Positions 11,005-22,258 of a stretch of 64,000 nucleotides of DNA are shown here, piece by piece (the stretch's first letter is position 1; each line of letters opens with the position of its first letter). The notes below the pieces were generated by a model. That model was not told where the DNA came from. It did not search any database and worked only from the letters and a program-made list of their open reading frames with translations. The position numbers and the translations under genes are program-made. The stretch lies in the NCBI RefSeq assembly GCF_019925205.1, contig NC_083567.1, positions 27,404,001 through 27,468,000 of the forward strand, in the 5' to 3' direction. The DNA is from Metopolophium dirhodum. Its lineage: Eukaryota; Arthropoda; Insecta; Hemiptera; Aphididae.

Positions 11005-12270
11005 TTAGCTGACCCGGCAATGCTTCGCTATTACAAGATTTCTTGGATATTAATTTGCTATTATTTTATTTTCTGGATGTTAAATAATTATTTTTATTTT
11101 AGACCACATTTAGTCACGTTTCCACGGTAATGTAGCCATATAAATTTAGCGTCGCCACCACGGATTCTTCATAATGTTGAAAAAAAAAATTATATCGCTT
11201 GTGTCATAGAAAAATTGATGCTTATTGCAAATTTTTTTATTTAATAGATTTAATGTAACGCTAAAATTATAGTTTGTGTATGTACATTTTGTGTGTATAA
11301 CTATGGATGAAACAAATAACATATGAACTATGCCAGTATTTTGATAATTCTCTTTATTTTATATTAATTTCTTTGTAAGCGACGTTATCAACTTTTTCTG
11401 GATCTGGTGCAAAAATATACAAATTAAATTCGGATGACACACGTGACAGGGTGACGTATAGTTGACCGTGAGAAAAACATTGAACGCTTATGTCAATTCC
11501 AGCAACGTTAAGTGTATGTCCCTTGTGCTTTATTTATAGTCATTGCTAATGCTAATTTAACGTGAAATTCTGAGATCTGAGGGTATAATTGGTATTCTTG
11601 GTATTAAAACAGTTTTTCTATTACCACAGCCCGTTAAGATTATGCACTCGAGCAATGAACTTCTCAATTTTTTGATTTGTAGTCTTGTACCATTTCAAAG
11701 TGTGGGTGGGCTCAAATTTCTTATCAAAATAATAGGTGCCCCTATTTTTAAAATCAATGTATGTGGTGGGACTCCAGAAGGCGTTAAACAGTTAAGAAAT
11801 TCAGTTGGGAAATGGACTGCATCCTCCTTTTCTAACTGTATCAACTGAATAGTACATTTGTGATTGAAGGTTAACCCGAGATAGAATCAAATCATTTAAT
11901 TTGTCGACTTTATGTCTATTATGAGTATTTAACATGTCTTGTAGGTATCTCATTAATACGCTGTCGAGGATCTCTCTTGAATTTATGTTACATCGTGTAA
12001 ATACTTGTGTATCAGGATCAGAAATAAAATAAATCTGCAAAAATGTATGGTCATCAGGACGATATGGAAAAAGACTGAAGGCAAACCTGACTTTTGGCAT
12101 CATTCTGAGGTCGACCAATATTAATTTTTCGTCTAGGCATTTAAAAAAATGAAAGTAGTACTTACGATAGAAAACTATTACGCCGGACTATTACACAGTC
12201 CATACAACGAAAATAATATCAGCGTACGGCGATGTTAAAAAAAATACCAAAATCTATACTTCTATATAGA
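11005..12270 (-). mobile_element. Internally deleted Helitron
   Basis: On the minus strand the 3' end reads GCGAAGCATTGCCGGGTCAG followed by CTAA (plus 11005-11008). The next base is T, as required for Helitron insertion between A and T. Coding remnants of the Helitron protein lie inside (11380-12118). A candidate 5' end, TCTATATAGAAGTATAG, starts at 12270, but the base before it is T rather than A, so that boundary is uncertain. At roughly 1.27 kb it is far shorter than an autonomous Helitron. Confidence 0.75.
11380..12118 (-). pseudogene. Chimeric Helitron Rep/helicase remnant
   Basis: From 12118 the minus strand reads FLQIYFISDPDTQVFTRCN and LQDMLNTHN, resembling the Helitron-like N-terminal domain. 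This joins directly to RHKVDKLNDLILSRV and YYSVDT, then in another frame EDAVHFPTEFLNCLTPSGVPPH, IGAPIILIRN, NGTRLQIKKLR, VLIPRIPIIPSDL, LALAMTINKAQG, and VAGIDISVQCFSHGQLYVT followed by LSRVSS. The second part is the C-terminal end of the PIF1-like helicase (the NKAQG and VTLSR motifs). Everything between, including the Rep HUH motifs and helicase motifs I-IV, is missing. A TGA (after SPPTL) and frameshifts make it non-functional. Confidence 0.85.
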
Positions 12271-12728
12271 ATTAACTGAATGAAGTCGCTTTTAAAATAT
12301 AAAAAACAACTGCAGTCTCGAATCTGTACAATAGAAATGTATACGGCAAACAGCGATGTAGACTACGCACATCGGCATAACTAGGGGGGGGGGCTTAGCT
12401 CCTCCGTACTTATATTTAGCCCCGCTATGAGGTTTTACTTTTTAGCCTCTCCTTAGGTTTGTAGTTAAAACCCAATCGTTACGAAAAAAAAATAATGTGT
12501 AAAATATAAAATTATTATTTTTTTATTTTTAAGGCTTCGACGACTGAGGTCATTAGCCTGTAAGGTTGGTAGGGTTGGGACTGTTGATACGGTCGTAAAT
12601 TATTATTGTATTATTATAAAATATGATATAATATAATTGAAATTGTGTACAGTGTAGGTGCGTACGAATTTATCGTAATTGGTCATAGTTTTCGCGGAAG
12701 AAATGTGTTTATGTGTTTAAGGTAATAT
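12271..12728. other. Gene-free stretch with a MITE-end motif
   Basis: CATCGGCATAACTAGGGGGG near 12370 followed by AGCCCCGC is a MITE-like G-run end without a detected partner. Nothing else was recognised. Confidence 0.4.
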
Positions 12729-12740
12729 AGTAATAGCTTA

Positions 12741-13066
12741 GGGGGGACGAGGTGGCCGAGCGGTATAACGCGACGGATTCGGCACAGCCGGTCCGAGTTC
12801 GATCCTCGACCACTGGGCGGCATTTTTCTCCGTGCAAGTCACGGTGTCCGGAGAACAAGTGCCGCCATCCCCCCACCCCGGGGCACGGCAGAAACCTACG
12901 GGTGCCCCATTAGAAATTCTGCCAAACACAACACACACGTGTACCAACCTACCCAATATAAAACCTACCAAACCTACCCAATATAAAACCTACAGTACCC
13001 TCCCCACACCCAATGGCCTATGTTGCCGCGGGTTACTCAATAAAAAAAAAAAAAAAAAAAAAAAAA
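12741..13066 (+). mobile_element. tRNA-derived SINE with poly(A) tail and 12-bp target duplication
   Basis: The head resembles a class II tRNA (Ser/Leu type). It starts GACGAGGTGGCCGAGCGG and has a pol III A box TGGCCGAGCGG (12753-12763) and a B box GAGTTCGATCC (12795-12805). A GC-rich unrelated body of about 240 bases follows, including two AACCTACCCAATATAAAACC units, and it ends in a poly(A) run. The flanks AGTAATAGCTTA (12729-12740 and 13067-13078) are identical, a target-site duplication typical of LINE-mediated retroposition. Its intact tail and duplication suggest a fairly recent insertion. The SINE is non-coding; the frames across it are meaningless. Confidence 0.92.
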
Positions 13067-13078
13067 AGTAATAGCTTA

Positions 13079-13355
13079 TCTGCTTATTGCATATTAGCTT
13101 CAAGCTTACCCATATAACGCCCCTATTATATATTATTTTATTACCTTTAAATAGCTGGTGCCCGTGTCCCGTTTCGTATTACCTATATTAGTTGTATCGC
13201 CCTTTTGTACAGTGGTTGAATACTATTATATAATCATTCTATTTTCCAATTCTCAGTTCTCAATTTACTGTGCGTCTGTGACACTCTCTGTACAGACTGC
13301 AAAGTAGGTAGGTACTATTACAGACTGTCACAGCTCCGGTCACAGCCGTTATTTT
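13079..13355. other. Short unique stretch between SINE and MITE
   Basis: No gene or repeat boundary was seen. Confidence 0.4.
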
Positions 13356-14091
13356 AGATTCTGAGCGAAGCGATGAATGTATTGATTTTACAATGATGTG
13401 TGTTTTAATTTATTTTTTTTGTGTCTGTCACCTTTTAGGACAGTAAAAGTGCTTGTATTTTCTTCAACAGTAACTTTTCTAATAGGAAAGTGAATCTAGT
13501 TGGTATTTTGAGGGGGTCAAAAGTAAACATTTCCCAGTAATTTTCAAAAGCGACGTGAAAAACAAAAGACAAATTAAGGAAAAACGAGAATTTTTACGCA
13601 AAATCTGTTTTTGGTAAAACTCTAAGACAAATGACCGTAGGTACATGACATTTTGACTGAATGTTTATATTAGTATTTTCTATACACCATAACATTTTCC
13701 AAATATTTTGACCTATTTTGAGCTGTTTACGGACATTTTCAGTTTCCATTTTTATTAGTTTTTTTTTCTATAAATATCAATAAAATTTTATTTGTTGGTT
13801 AAAAAAGCTTGAAAATTTAATAGAAAGCTTCTAGGTTATTGTTTCAAAGGCAGATGCAAAAAATTAAAAATCCTTAGTCACAGTTTTTATTTATAAGCAC
13901 TTAAAGTTCAAATCTTGTCAAAATACGGAAAAATCACGAAAATTAACAAATTATTTTGAGTTGAAAATTCATAAAAATTTTTCTTTTTAAATCTAAGATT
14001 TGAGGGTGATGACAGACACAAAAATAAAAAAAATAATAAAAGAACACACATCATTGTAAAATCAATACATTCATCGTTCCACTCAGAATCT
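13356..14091. mobile_element. GATTCTGAGCG-family MITE, complete copy
   Basis: The left end AGATTCTGAGCGAAGCGATG (13356) is mirrored by a right end finishing CTCAGAATCT (14091). The inverted match extends about 47 bp to TTACAATGATGTGTG. Both ends are bordered by TA (TTTTA|GATTCTG and CAGAATC|TAAA), so a TA target duplication as in Tc1/mariner-type MITEs is likely. There is no ORF of note. Other pieces of the family lie at 1.85, 14.1, 28.9, 44.9, 46.0, 48.05 and 62.6 kb. Confidence 0.75.
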
Positions 14092-14822
14092 AAAAAAAAA
14101 TGCCTACAAGAAAGTCAAATTAAATTTTTATGAGCGTTTGAACTTCATATTTTCACAACATTTGATATTCACTCGATTTCTCATGTAACGATTTTGCTAT
14201 TTTGTTGTTATTCAAAAACGAAGAACTGTATATACATGAAAATTTTACTGAATGTTTATATTTTCATTTTCTATATACATCATACAATTTTGAAAATATT
14301 TTGACTCTTTTTGAGCTGTTTACGGACATTGTCGGTTTTCAATTTTTTTAGTTTTTTTTTCTATAAATATCAATAAGTTTTTATTTGTTGGGTAAAAAAG
14401 CTTGAAAAATTAATGCAAGGCTCCTGATATATTGTTACAATTGCAGTTAAAAATATTAAAAATCAATAGGCACAATTTTTTTTATACGCATTTAAAGTTC
14501 GAATTTTGTCAAAATTTATCAAATTTAAAATTTAATAATTATTTTGTAGTTAAAAATTTATAAAATGTTCAACTTTTATAGCCAAGTATTGAAAATATAA
14601 AACAAGGTTCCACGTAAATAGGTTATATATAAATTACTTTATTCACAATAATATCATCAAATATACTTGGTAATATCATAGGCTGACTGACCTTATTCGC
14701 TCAGAATCGATTTTCTTATACAATGATATTATATCATTGAATTCAAATTTAACACCATCCATTAAAGTGACCCACTTGTAACCTACTGTACAGCAGAACG
14801 ACATCCACTTACCTACCTTTTT
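14092..14822 (+). repeat. Second, partial GATTCTGAGCG-family unit in tandem
   Basis: This is the same internal order as the preceding unit (CTGAATGTTTATAT, GAGCTGTTTACGGACATTGT, GGCTCCTGATATATTG). It then continues into CGCTCAGAATCGATTTTCTT and CCACTTGTAACCTACTGTAC, the alternative end also seen at 2.4, 45.8 and 62.6 kb. Confidence 0.7.
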
Positions 14823-14842
14823 ATTTTTGAGTACGTATACGG

Positions 14843-15260
14843 CACTGGTCACCAATTAATACTTTCCGCGGGCCACATTAAGAATTTGGAAAATTCTGAT
14901 GGGCCATACAAATTCAAAGTACATAACATTTATTATCATATGCTGATTGGCCAAAACTATTTTATTTCTTAATTAAAATAATATACACATATTATTTAAC
15001 TATAACTAATGATAATAGAATTGCATATAATAAATAAGTGAAACAATTATAAATTAATATTAATAAATGGCAGATCTTGCTTCAACTAGCTGATTTAAGT
15101 TTGTGGTCGCTATCTTCATCATTATTATAAGGTGTTCGTTGGTGAATCGGGATATGAATTTTTTAAAAGATAATTCATGTTTACATATTAAATTGCTTCT
15201 TTTCTCCTTATCTGCGGGCCGGTCAAAATCCATCCGCAGGCCGCCATTTGGTGACCCCTG
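14843..15260. mobile_element. hAT element, 418 bp, 7-of-8 target duplication
   Basis: The left end CACTGGTCACCAA (14843) and right end TTGGTGACCCCTG (15260) are inverted with two mismatches. Flanks GTATACGG (14835-14842) and GTATATGG (15261-15268) match at 7 of 8 positions. G/C-rich subterminal blocks (GCGGGCC / GGGCCGGTC) mirror each other. A minus-strand open frame of about 60 residues inside (NGGLRMDFDRPADKEKRS...) may be a transposase scrap, but I cannot place it in a domain. Confidence 0.8.
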
Positions 15261-16490
15261 GTATATGGTATACGTAAAAACGTTAGATTTTATTTTATAC
15301 AATTATCAAAAAGTTCAGTATTTTAAAATTAAAAAAATCAAGTACCTAGAGCTAAGAACAAAGATGATCTAATTATGGTTTATATTAAATTTTTGTTTTA
15401 GCGGACTTTTTGTAACAACTAAATTACAGTGAATCTTTTAAGGGGAGTGTGGGGGGCTTTGCCCCTCACATGTTATTTTACACTTTGGTTTAGTAGGGCT
15501 CTAGCTTATTTATTATAATGGCGTGTGAGCATATCATTACACTATTTAAAAAAAGTGACTAACTTGCCCAGCTTTGGCTGAAGTTATAAATAATAATGAA
15601 ATGCATATACTGGACGACAGGAGTGTTATAGATACCTAGTGTTATATATGTGAATATAGTCTAATATGCAAATTAAATGTTTTTCTTTGAATTTTGTTCT
15701 AGATAAGTCCACATTTTCACCCATGTCGAGCTGCATTAAATCAGTAAATATATGTAAAAACCTAAAAATCCATTATCTACGAATCAGAAACAAGTTTATC
15801 TATGTGAGTTGAAAAAATAAGCTTTGAGACCACAGTCTCAAAAAATCTTTCGATATAGTTTTTATTAAAAATAGTCCAGTAATTATTGAGTTTAAAGAGG
15901 ACTAACAAAATAAACGTTCATTTTATATACCTATACACTAGCTGTATGCATGTACAACCCGTTATTGACAGGGCTAACATGAATCCGAGATATAGACTAA
16001 AAACAAATCAATAATTACTGTAAAACCTTGTGAAAAATGAATTATTATTAATTAAAAATAGTAATAATAATAACCAAATTGTACAAGTAAGGTATAATAT
16101 TACAAAAAAATAGTAAATTACAGAATATAACAAATTACATACAATTAATAAAAATGTAATTAATAAAATTAATTTAATAACGATTTAAGAAGTATAATTA
16201 CAAACATTTGTGACTATTGGGGGGTAAACAATAGCTAACATACACAAGTATTAATTTTGTAAATTAATTTCTGACTTTGTCATTTATTCCATTTGCACTT
16301 GAGTTGTATGATATACAGATAAAATCAAAGAATAATAAAAAAACTGATTAATGTAGTTGATAAGATGAAATAAAATATCAATAAATATAACAATACCTAA
16401 CAATTAATATTACTGGATGTTAGTTATTGTTACCTAATATTACCAAATGTATGTAATTATATTTCTTAAATAATTTAATCATTTCATCAT

Positions 16491-17387
16491 TTACTTTAAT
16501 TTTAGTAGTTTTAGTTGAATTGAAAATAATTCTAGAATACAACTTTGACATCCCTCATATAATCTATTAACATAATTAAAATTGTGTTCAGATAGCCGCT
16601 TTTCATTTTCATAATAACCATGTAGATATGTATTCCAATACTTTTCTCTTTCGAGACGTGCTTCAAGATCTTCATCAGTGAAAACACCATGATGCACTAA
16701 TAGTTCGAGTGTTCTATAAAATATAATATAAAACATTATTCTAAACATAGTTCTAGCTTGAATTTAGTATATATCAATATAAATACTTTTTGGAAATTAT
16801 TTCTTCAGCTGATAGTCGGTAGTTCTTAATGTTTTCAACATCTGAAAAAATAAGTTATTATATCATTTTGTAAGTTTTATTGAATTCATAAAAATGTAAA
16901 TTATAAGTAATTATTTGTATTAGTACATATTTAGTTTAAAATAGTATTCTAGTTAATTTAATGGATATCTAAAAATTAAGAATTTAGAATAATTGTTATA
17001 CCATCGGCAAAACAAATTGATAATTGTATTTATTTAGAAGTAATGCTTACCTTTAAATATTGACCGTTGACCATGGACAAATACTGAAGGAATAGCTCCT
17101 AATTTCAGTTTAGAATAGCCAAATAAACCTTTCTCTCGATCTTGTAGTTTGAAATGCCTCGAACATACGCGAAGATTTCTACAATATTCAATTTGATCAT
17201 ATTTTTTTATCGCAGCTACCCATTTATTGTAAAGGGGGGAATTCAATGGAAATCTAAAATTTCAAATATATCAATTATGTTTCCAATTCAAAATATTGAT
17301 ATATTTTTGTATAACTTACGAGTATAGTTGAATATTCCAAGAATTAGCTTCTATCTGACACGAATCCACACAACATTTTAATCCCAT
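16491..17387 (-). CDS. THAP-domain zinc-finger protein, gene A (four exons)
   Basis: Exons on the minus strand are 17387-17320, 17253-17051, 16841-16787 and 16713-16491. Every junction has GT..AG, and the joined frame is open for 182 residues. Residues 1-88 form a THAP domain: C6 and C10, F24-P25, W34, C53-x2-H56 with F57, and A76-I-P78-S-V-F81, the C2CH ligands and invariant Pro/Trp/Phe/Pro set. THAP domains bind DNA. Exon 3 encodes a short linker ending IISKK. Exon 4 encodes a charged, helix-prone tail (DEDLEARLEREKYW) that may oligomerise. I chose ATG 17387 because it places the first Cys pair at the usual distance from the start. The tail has no family match I know. It could be a domesticated transposon protein; the gene is duplicated as B. 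Confidence 0.85.
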
Positions 17388-18660
17388 ATTAATATAATAT
17401 ATTATTGTTTCAGTATAGCTTGTTTGTCAACTAAAATGTAAAATTATAGAATTAATAATTTTTATACTCCCAGTTCCTACTCCCACACAGTATGAACAAA
17501 TTCACAAGGAGTTAGCACAATGCACCATAGACATACATTTATTAATGAATAAGCTTGTTTTAAAATACTGTATCGAGTGTAGTTGAAATGTATTTAATAT
17601 CATTAAATGTTAAAACAATCATTGTATTTATATTTATGTTTTTATTTATTTTTATTATTATTGTTATTATTACACTGTGATTTTTTAGAGATAATAATAA
17701 ATTAACATATTTCCACCTGATAAATCAAAACAAATTTTAATAGCCTGTTTTTAAAATAAACAATGGCCATCATGATTTATTAAATATTGATATAAGATAT
17801 TATACAGTACTCAACACCTTGTATAATTATAATTATTAGTGTCCACCATGGTTTAAGAATATTAAGATATATTATAATATCTTAGTCTGAGGTGTCCACT
17901 GTCCATACTGACTATGAGTAAATACAAAATTTATCATCAACAATCAGCTGTTGGGCATAGGAAAAATCACAACTTTTGCTCTCACTTCTCAGTGTATGAC
18001 CACAGATTTTATATAATTTGTTGCATGACTAAATAAATTTATTTATTTAGTCATGATCTGTTATATGACGTCATTAATCATTATGAAATGTATCAAGAAA
18101 ATATACAATATTATACATCATTGATTAAATACAGTGGCTGAAGCTGTTTTTGTGAAGATACTGTTCATAGAAAAAATAAAGTATAATTAGTCTAAGGATA
18201 TTTCGTTATGGGTAGGGCTCGGAACTTAATGCACTTATAAAATACTAATGCTAGAATATCTAATTATGACCCCTTTGTTCATAAAGTGTATCTACTCTTT
18301 TTATGACTTTATATTTATGTTAACAACAATGGTACCTACATTTAATATAACAATGTTTTAATGTTATTGTAAACCATTAATATATTATCATTATATCAAA
18401 ATATGTTGTAAACAAAACATTCCATTTTTTGTTCGAATATTATTAAAATTTACTAACAAGAATACAAGACTATATTCTAGGGCTGTTGAAAGTTAATCAT
18501 TTTTTGTGTATTTAGATCAATAAGGGGGAAAAAAAATAATTCCAATTTTAATTTCGAAAAATATAAGAATTTCTCTGATTTTTGGCTGTGTTTTGTAGGA
18601 AGCGAATTTTTTTTTTAACTATACTCATGTCTTTTATACTTGCATCTTGGAAAAATATTA
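17388..18660. other. Upstream region of THAP gene A
   Basis: The first about 130 bases (TGTTTGTCAACTAAAATGTA...GAATTAATA) are conserved upstream of genes A, B and C and are the likely promoter/5' UTR. No other gene was seen. AGATATATTATAATATCTTA near 17.87 kb is self-complementary. Confidence 0.45.
18024..18055. repeat. Perfect 15-bp palindrome
   Basis: CATGACTAAATAAAT, two bases, then ATTTATTTAGTCATG. It is present in copy A but absent from the corresponding part of copy B. Confidence 0.8.
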
Positions 18661-19752
18661 TGATTTATATTATGATATAACATGAAACAAGCCGAAAAAA
18701 ACGTCCCCCCAGTGCCCACCCCTGGTTACGGCACTGATAGATGATACACCAAAACGTCCAAAACACACGTTGGATGACAAACAAGATGGTTGTCAATTCT
18801 TACCTCTATTTAACGGAGATAAACAATGTAATGAGGTCAAATCATAAATTGCAAGAACGATAATAATTATTGTCAGGCAATATTCACAATATTTGACTGG
18901 ACTGTGGTTTAGGACGGTTGCAACAGGTACACAAAAATCACTAACTGATTTAATCTAACAAATTTGTTAACCCCGGCCTCTGGAAAAAAACACGGAGACG
19001 ACGTGATGATACTGACAAAGTGATGGCTTCCAGTAAAAATTTAAACCTTATAGCATTTATACACGTCATGTATTCCTAGTTCCCACCATAACAAATTAAA
19101 TAGGTAAGTGAGTATAAGTATAAACCAGTTTTTAAGATTTCACACCCTCTACCACCCTGTCGGCGCCGTCTACCCGGCCACGTAGCTGTGCTGTGGCGTC
19201 AATATTTCGCCTTTCTAATTGACCCAATTTCGAAACGAACGACAACATTTATATTATATTATATTAATTTACATTACATGAATTTATCATATATAATATA
19301 TTCATTTTTATTATATCTACTCATATTAATAAATAACTTTTTTTTTTAAATGTACCTAGGTACATAATAAAGTAACTGAAATCCAAAGATCTCCTTTGAA
19401 GTTTTTATGCACTAAGCGCCTAAGCCGTTTTTAATTAGAGATGGGACTATTTAATCGTTCACATAAGTGAACTAGTTAGTACCTAGTATTTTAAATGTTG
19501 ATAATTGATAAATCTACTGGAAATTTAATGCTAGAATGCATATTACCTATTACTTATTGATGTGTTAATAACACACGCTCATTACTCATTAACATTTATA
19601 ACTACATTAGGTATAATGTAAATAAAACTGTAGGTATTTGGTCCCGGGGCCCATTGGTTTTGGGGCCCATCTTTATCTCCAATATATATTTTTTTTGCAA
19701 AAACAACTGTTTCTAATTCCAACGGTACGTGTCGACAATTATCACGATTTTC

Positions 19753-20299
19753 ATTCTAAAAAGCTTAACCCTTGATAAAAGGCTGACCTGGGCTCAACAT
19801 ATTAAGTCCAAAAAAATTAATCTAAACCTACGCCTACGCCTTCTTAAAAACCTCATCAACAATAATAAATATACTCACATCAATACCAAATTACCTATCT
19901 ATAAATCACTATTAAAGCCTGCTTGGACATATGGCCTACAGCTTTGGGGAAGCGCAAAAAAACCAACATTAACAAAATCCAAACATTTCAAAACATTGCA
20001 CTTTGCAAAATATTAAATGCCCCTCCCTATGTCTCTAACTACACTATTCATACAGACCTTAAAATGCCTTCAGTTTCAGAAGAAGTTAAAAATTTATAAC
20101 GTATAACTATAAACGTTTCAATCTCCGCGCTTTAACTCATCCCAATCCTCTTGTCAGAAATCTTGCTAATTCTACAATCCCTGGCGACCCTCCGAGACGG
20201 TTAAAACGGAAATGGTGTCGTGATCTATTGGCACCCAATTTTAACTTTAATTAATATTAATTAAAAATTTAAAAAAAAAAATTTAAAAAAAAAAAAAAA
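19753..20299 (+). mobile_element. 5'-truncated jockey-like LINE, 3' end of the RT ORF and poly(A)
   Basis: Translation gives LTLDKRLTWAQHIKSK, IYKSLLKPAWTYGLQLWGSA, then after a frameshift ILNAPPYVSNYTIHTDL and PSVSEEVKNL. In a third frame come NPLVRNLANS and IPGDPPRRLKRKWCRDLL. These are the C-terminal region after the RT domain of jockey-clade elements. The ORF ends at about 20252 and an A-rich tail follows (20266-20299). It is heavily 5'-truncated with two frameshifts, and it lies between copies A and B. Confidence 0.85.
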
Positions 20300-20767
20300 G
20301 AAAATAACTGAAAATATAAAAAATAGCAAATGAAAGTGTTACTAATGGGTGGCTGCTTTTCTCAAAATTGTCACGCTATGTATGTATAAATGTTATTAAG
20401 GATACTTGTATTTTTTTTTTTAATAATTTGTTTAAAATCTGTTTCACATCTTCTTATTGTGCCAAGTGGTATAGATTGTTGATTTCATTAAAAAATAAAA
20501 AAAAAATAAAAAAATATTGGGATTGTCCGTAATAGGTATACCAGAGAACAATCGAGCCACATTTTTGTAATAAAAATTGTAAAAAATACAGAATTTCCAA
20601 CTTAAATATTTAATCAACTAAATACAATTTTAAAAATGTACCTCGATCAATCCCTCGTACATGTTGTTGAAAAAAAGAATATTTTGTCAGAATGAAAATC
20701 GAGGTAATTATTGCGACGTATTGTTGGAATTAGAATCGTATGTTTGAGTGAAAAATAAACATTTTAC
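20300..20767. other. Gene-free stretch between LINE tail and repeat
   Basis: A-rich and T-rich low-complexity runs (20400-20415, 20490-20515) and nothing else that I recognise. Confidence 0.45.
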
Positions 20768-21445
20768 AAAAGTACTAAAATTGGCTAAATACAGTGTAAA
20801 ACAAAGGAAAAATGCCTCCTTTGCCCCTCCTCTAGATCCGCTACTGACACAGGTCCCATAACATTTTTCGCATCAGGGTCCAACAAAACCTAGTTGCGGC
20901 ACTGATTGTTTAACGATAATTTTTAGTGCATTAGATAACCAATAATTATACAACATTTTTAGTATATGATATATAATCCATAGGTATATTTAAGGGTGAT
21001 AATCTTCCCCACCCCTCAGATATAAGACTTATCGCCTAACTGTGTTAATATCAAACTGTCAGCATATTATATTTAATTTTATTGTTGGTTGATAAAACCT
21101 TATTTTTGTGAAAGATATATTTTCATTCTAGTAATATTTGGTACAAATGGCAAATTCAAAAAGAAATAGAATTCAATGATAAATCATTGTATACGCAAAA
21201 CGATTCTGACCAGTGGTCGGAGACTGTGTTCAGCCCATTATACTTGTACAAATAACCAATTAAAAATACTCTATGGCTTTAAATTGCTTACCTTTCCAGT
21301 AAACTTTTTTTTTGTTAAAAAGGTAGAAAAACTAATGAGAAATCTGATTTTAAATTATCAAAAGTTAGATATGAAAATAATTTTTTTTATGAATTTTATA
21401 CTGAAAAATAATTTGCACATTTTCAAGATTTTGATGGATTTTGTC
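20768..21445 (+). repeat. Direct repeat, second copy (first at 9139-9812)
   Basis: Nearly identical to 9139-9812. It directly precedes copy B of the segmental duplication, whereas in front of copy A that place is taken by other sequence, so the junction at 21445 is a rearrangement point. Confidence 0.85.
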
Positions 21446-21639
21446 ACGTGTTATTTTACCCTTTGGTTTTGTAGGGCTCTAGCTTATTTATTAGAATGGT
21501 GTGTGATCATATCATTAAACTAGTTAAAACAAGTGACTAACTTGCTCAGCTTTGGCTTAAGTTATAAATAATAATGGAATCCATATACCGGTTGACATGA
21601 GTGTTATTAGACAAATGATGCACAAATTGAAATATTCAC

Positions 21640-22258
21640 TTTAACACCGGTTCTAATTCAAGTTTCATGGCTTGGTTATCCTCCTAGTGTTACGACTTTC
21701 ATAGATTGCTATATTACAGATAAAATATATTTTCCTCCGAACTACAAAATGTATATATATTGTAAAATTGGCTTTCACAAATCAAACTATTGTTGGCAAT
21801 CACCAAAGAGCGAATTATTAGGTTCTTAAAAGTTTAAAATATGATTCTAATATATTTTTTAACTCAGGTAAGTTAAGTTAATATGCACTGTGCACAATAT
21901 ACTTAATTTTTTTCCAACCCAAAACTAAATTATAGGATATAGTGTTAATACTTCATACAGTATTTCCATATAAGTTAGATTCGAATGATATCAATTTTTA
22001 ACTTTAAAGAATTTAAGATACATATTTTTTGACATGAAAACGAAATAGACTGAAAAAGTGAAATATTATAAAATTAAAAACAAAATAAACTAACTTAACT
22101 TCCTTCTTAAAATGAAAAATTAACTCGTTAATTTCACGTTAATTAAGAAAGAAATTTAGTAAGTTGACAGTTAAGTTAATAAAAAGCCAAAAGTAACTAG
22201 TTAAAATAAAATTAACTTTTTAACTTAACTTTAACTATTTAACTCGTTAATGCTCAAC
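21640..22258. mobile_element. AACTTAACT-rich MITE
   Basis: Both halves are rich in AACTTAACT / AGTTAAGTT motifs (AGTTAAGTTAATATGC on the left, TTAACTTAACTTTAAC on the right). The block is present in copy B but not copy A. A related copy in the opposite orientation lies at 47.01-47.55 kb. The exact boundaries are not resolved. Confidence 0.6.

Larger units (their letters stand above)
15467..19650. repeat. Segmental duplication, copy A (carries THAP gene A)
   Basis: The sequence is collinear with copy B at 21446-26805 from TTTGGTTTAGTAGGGCTCTAG through to AATAAAACTGTAGGTATTTGG. It contains THAP gene A, its promoter side and about 2 kb of further upstream sequence. B has extra insertions (near 21.64-22.26, 24.5-25.4 and 26.27-26.66 kb) that A lacks. 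Copy C at about 30.3-32.0 kb is a third, more diverged relative. Confidence 0.85.

Noticed and set aside
12741..12815. Functional tRNA gene
   Set aside because: The A and B boxes are present, but the anticodon and acceptor stems do not pair as in a real tRNA, and it continues into a SINE body with target duplications.
12738..13071. Open frames on both strands at 12.7-13.1 kb
   Set aside because: They lie within the GC-rich body and poly(A) tail of a SINE; the Lys tail is the poly(A).
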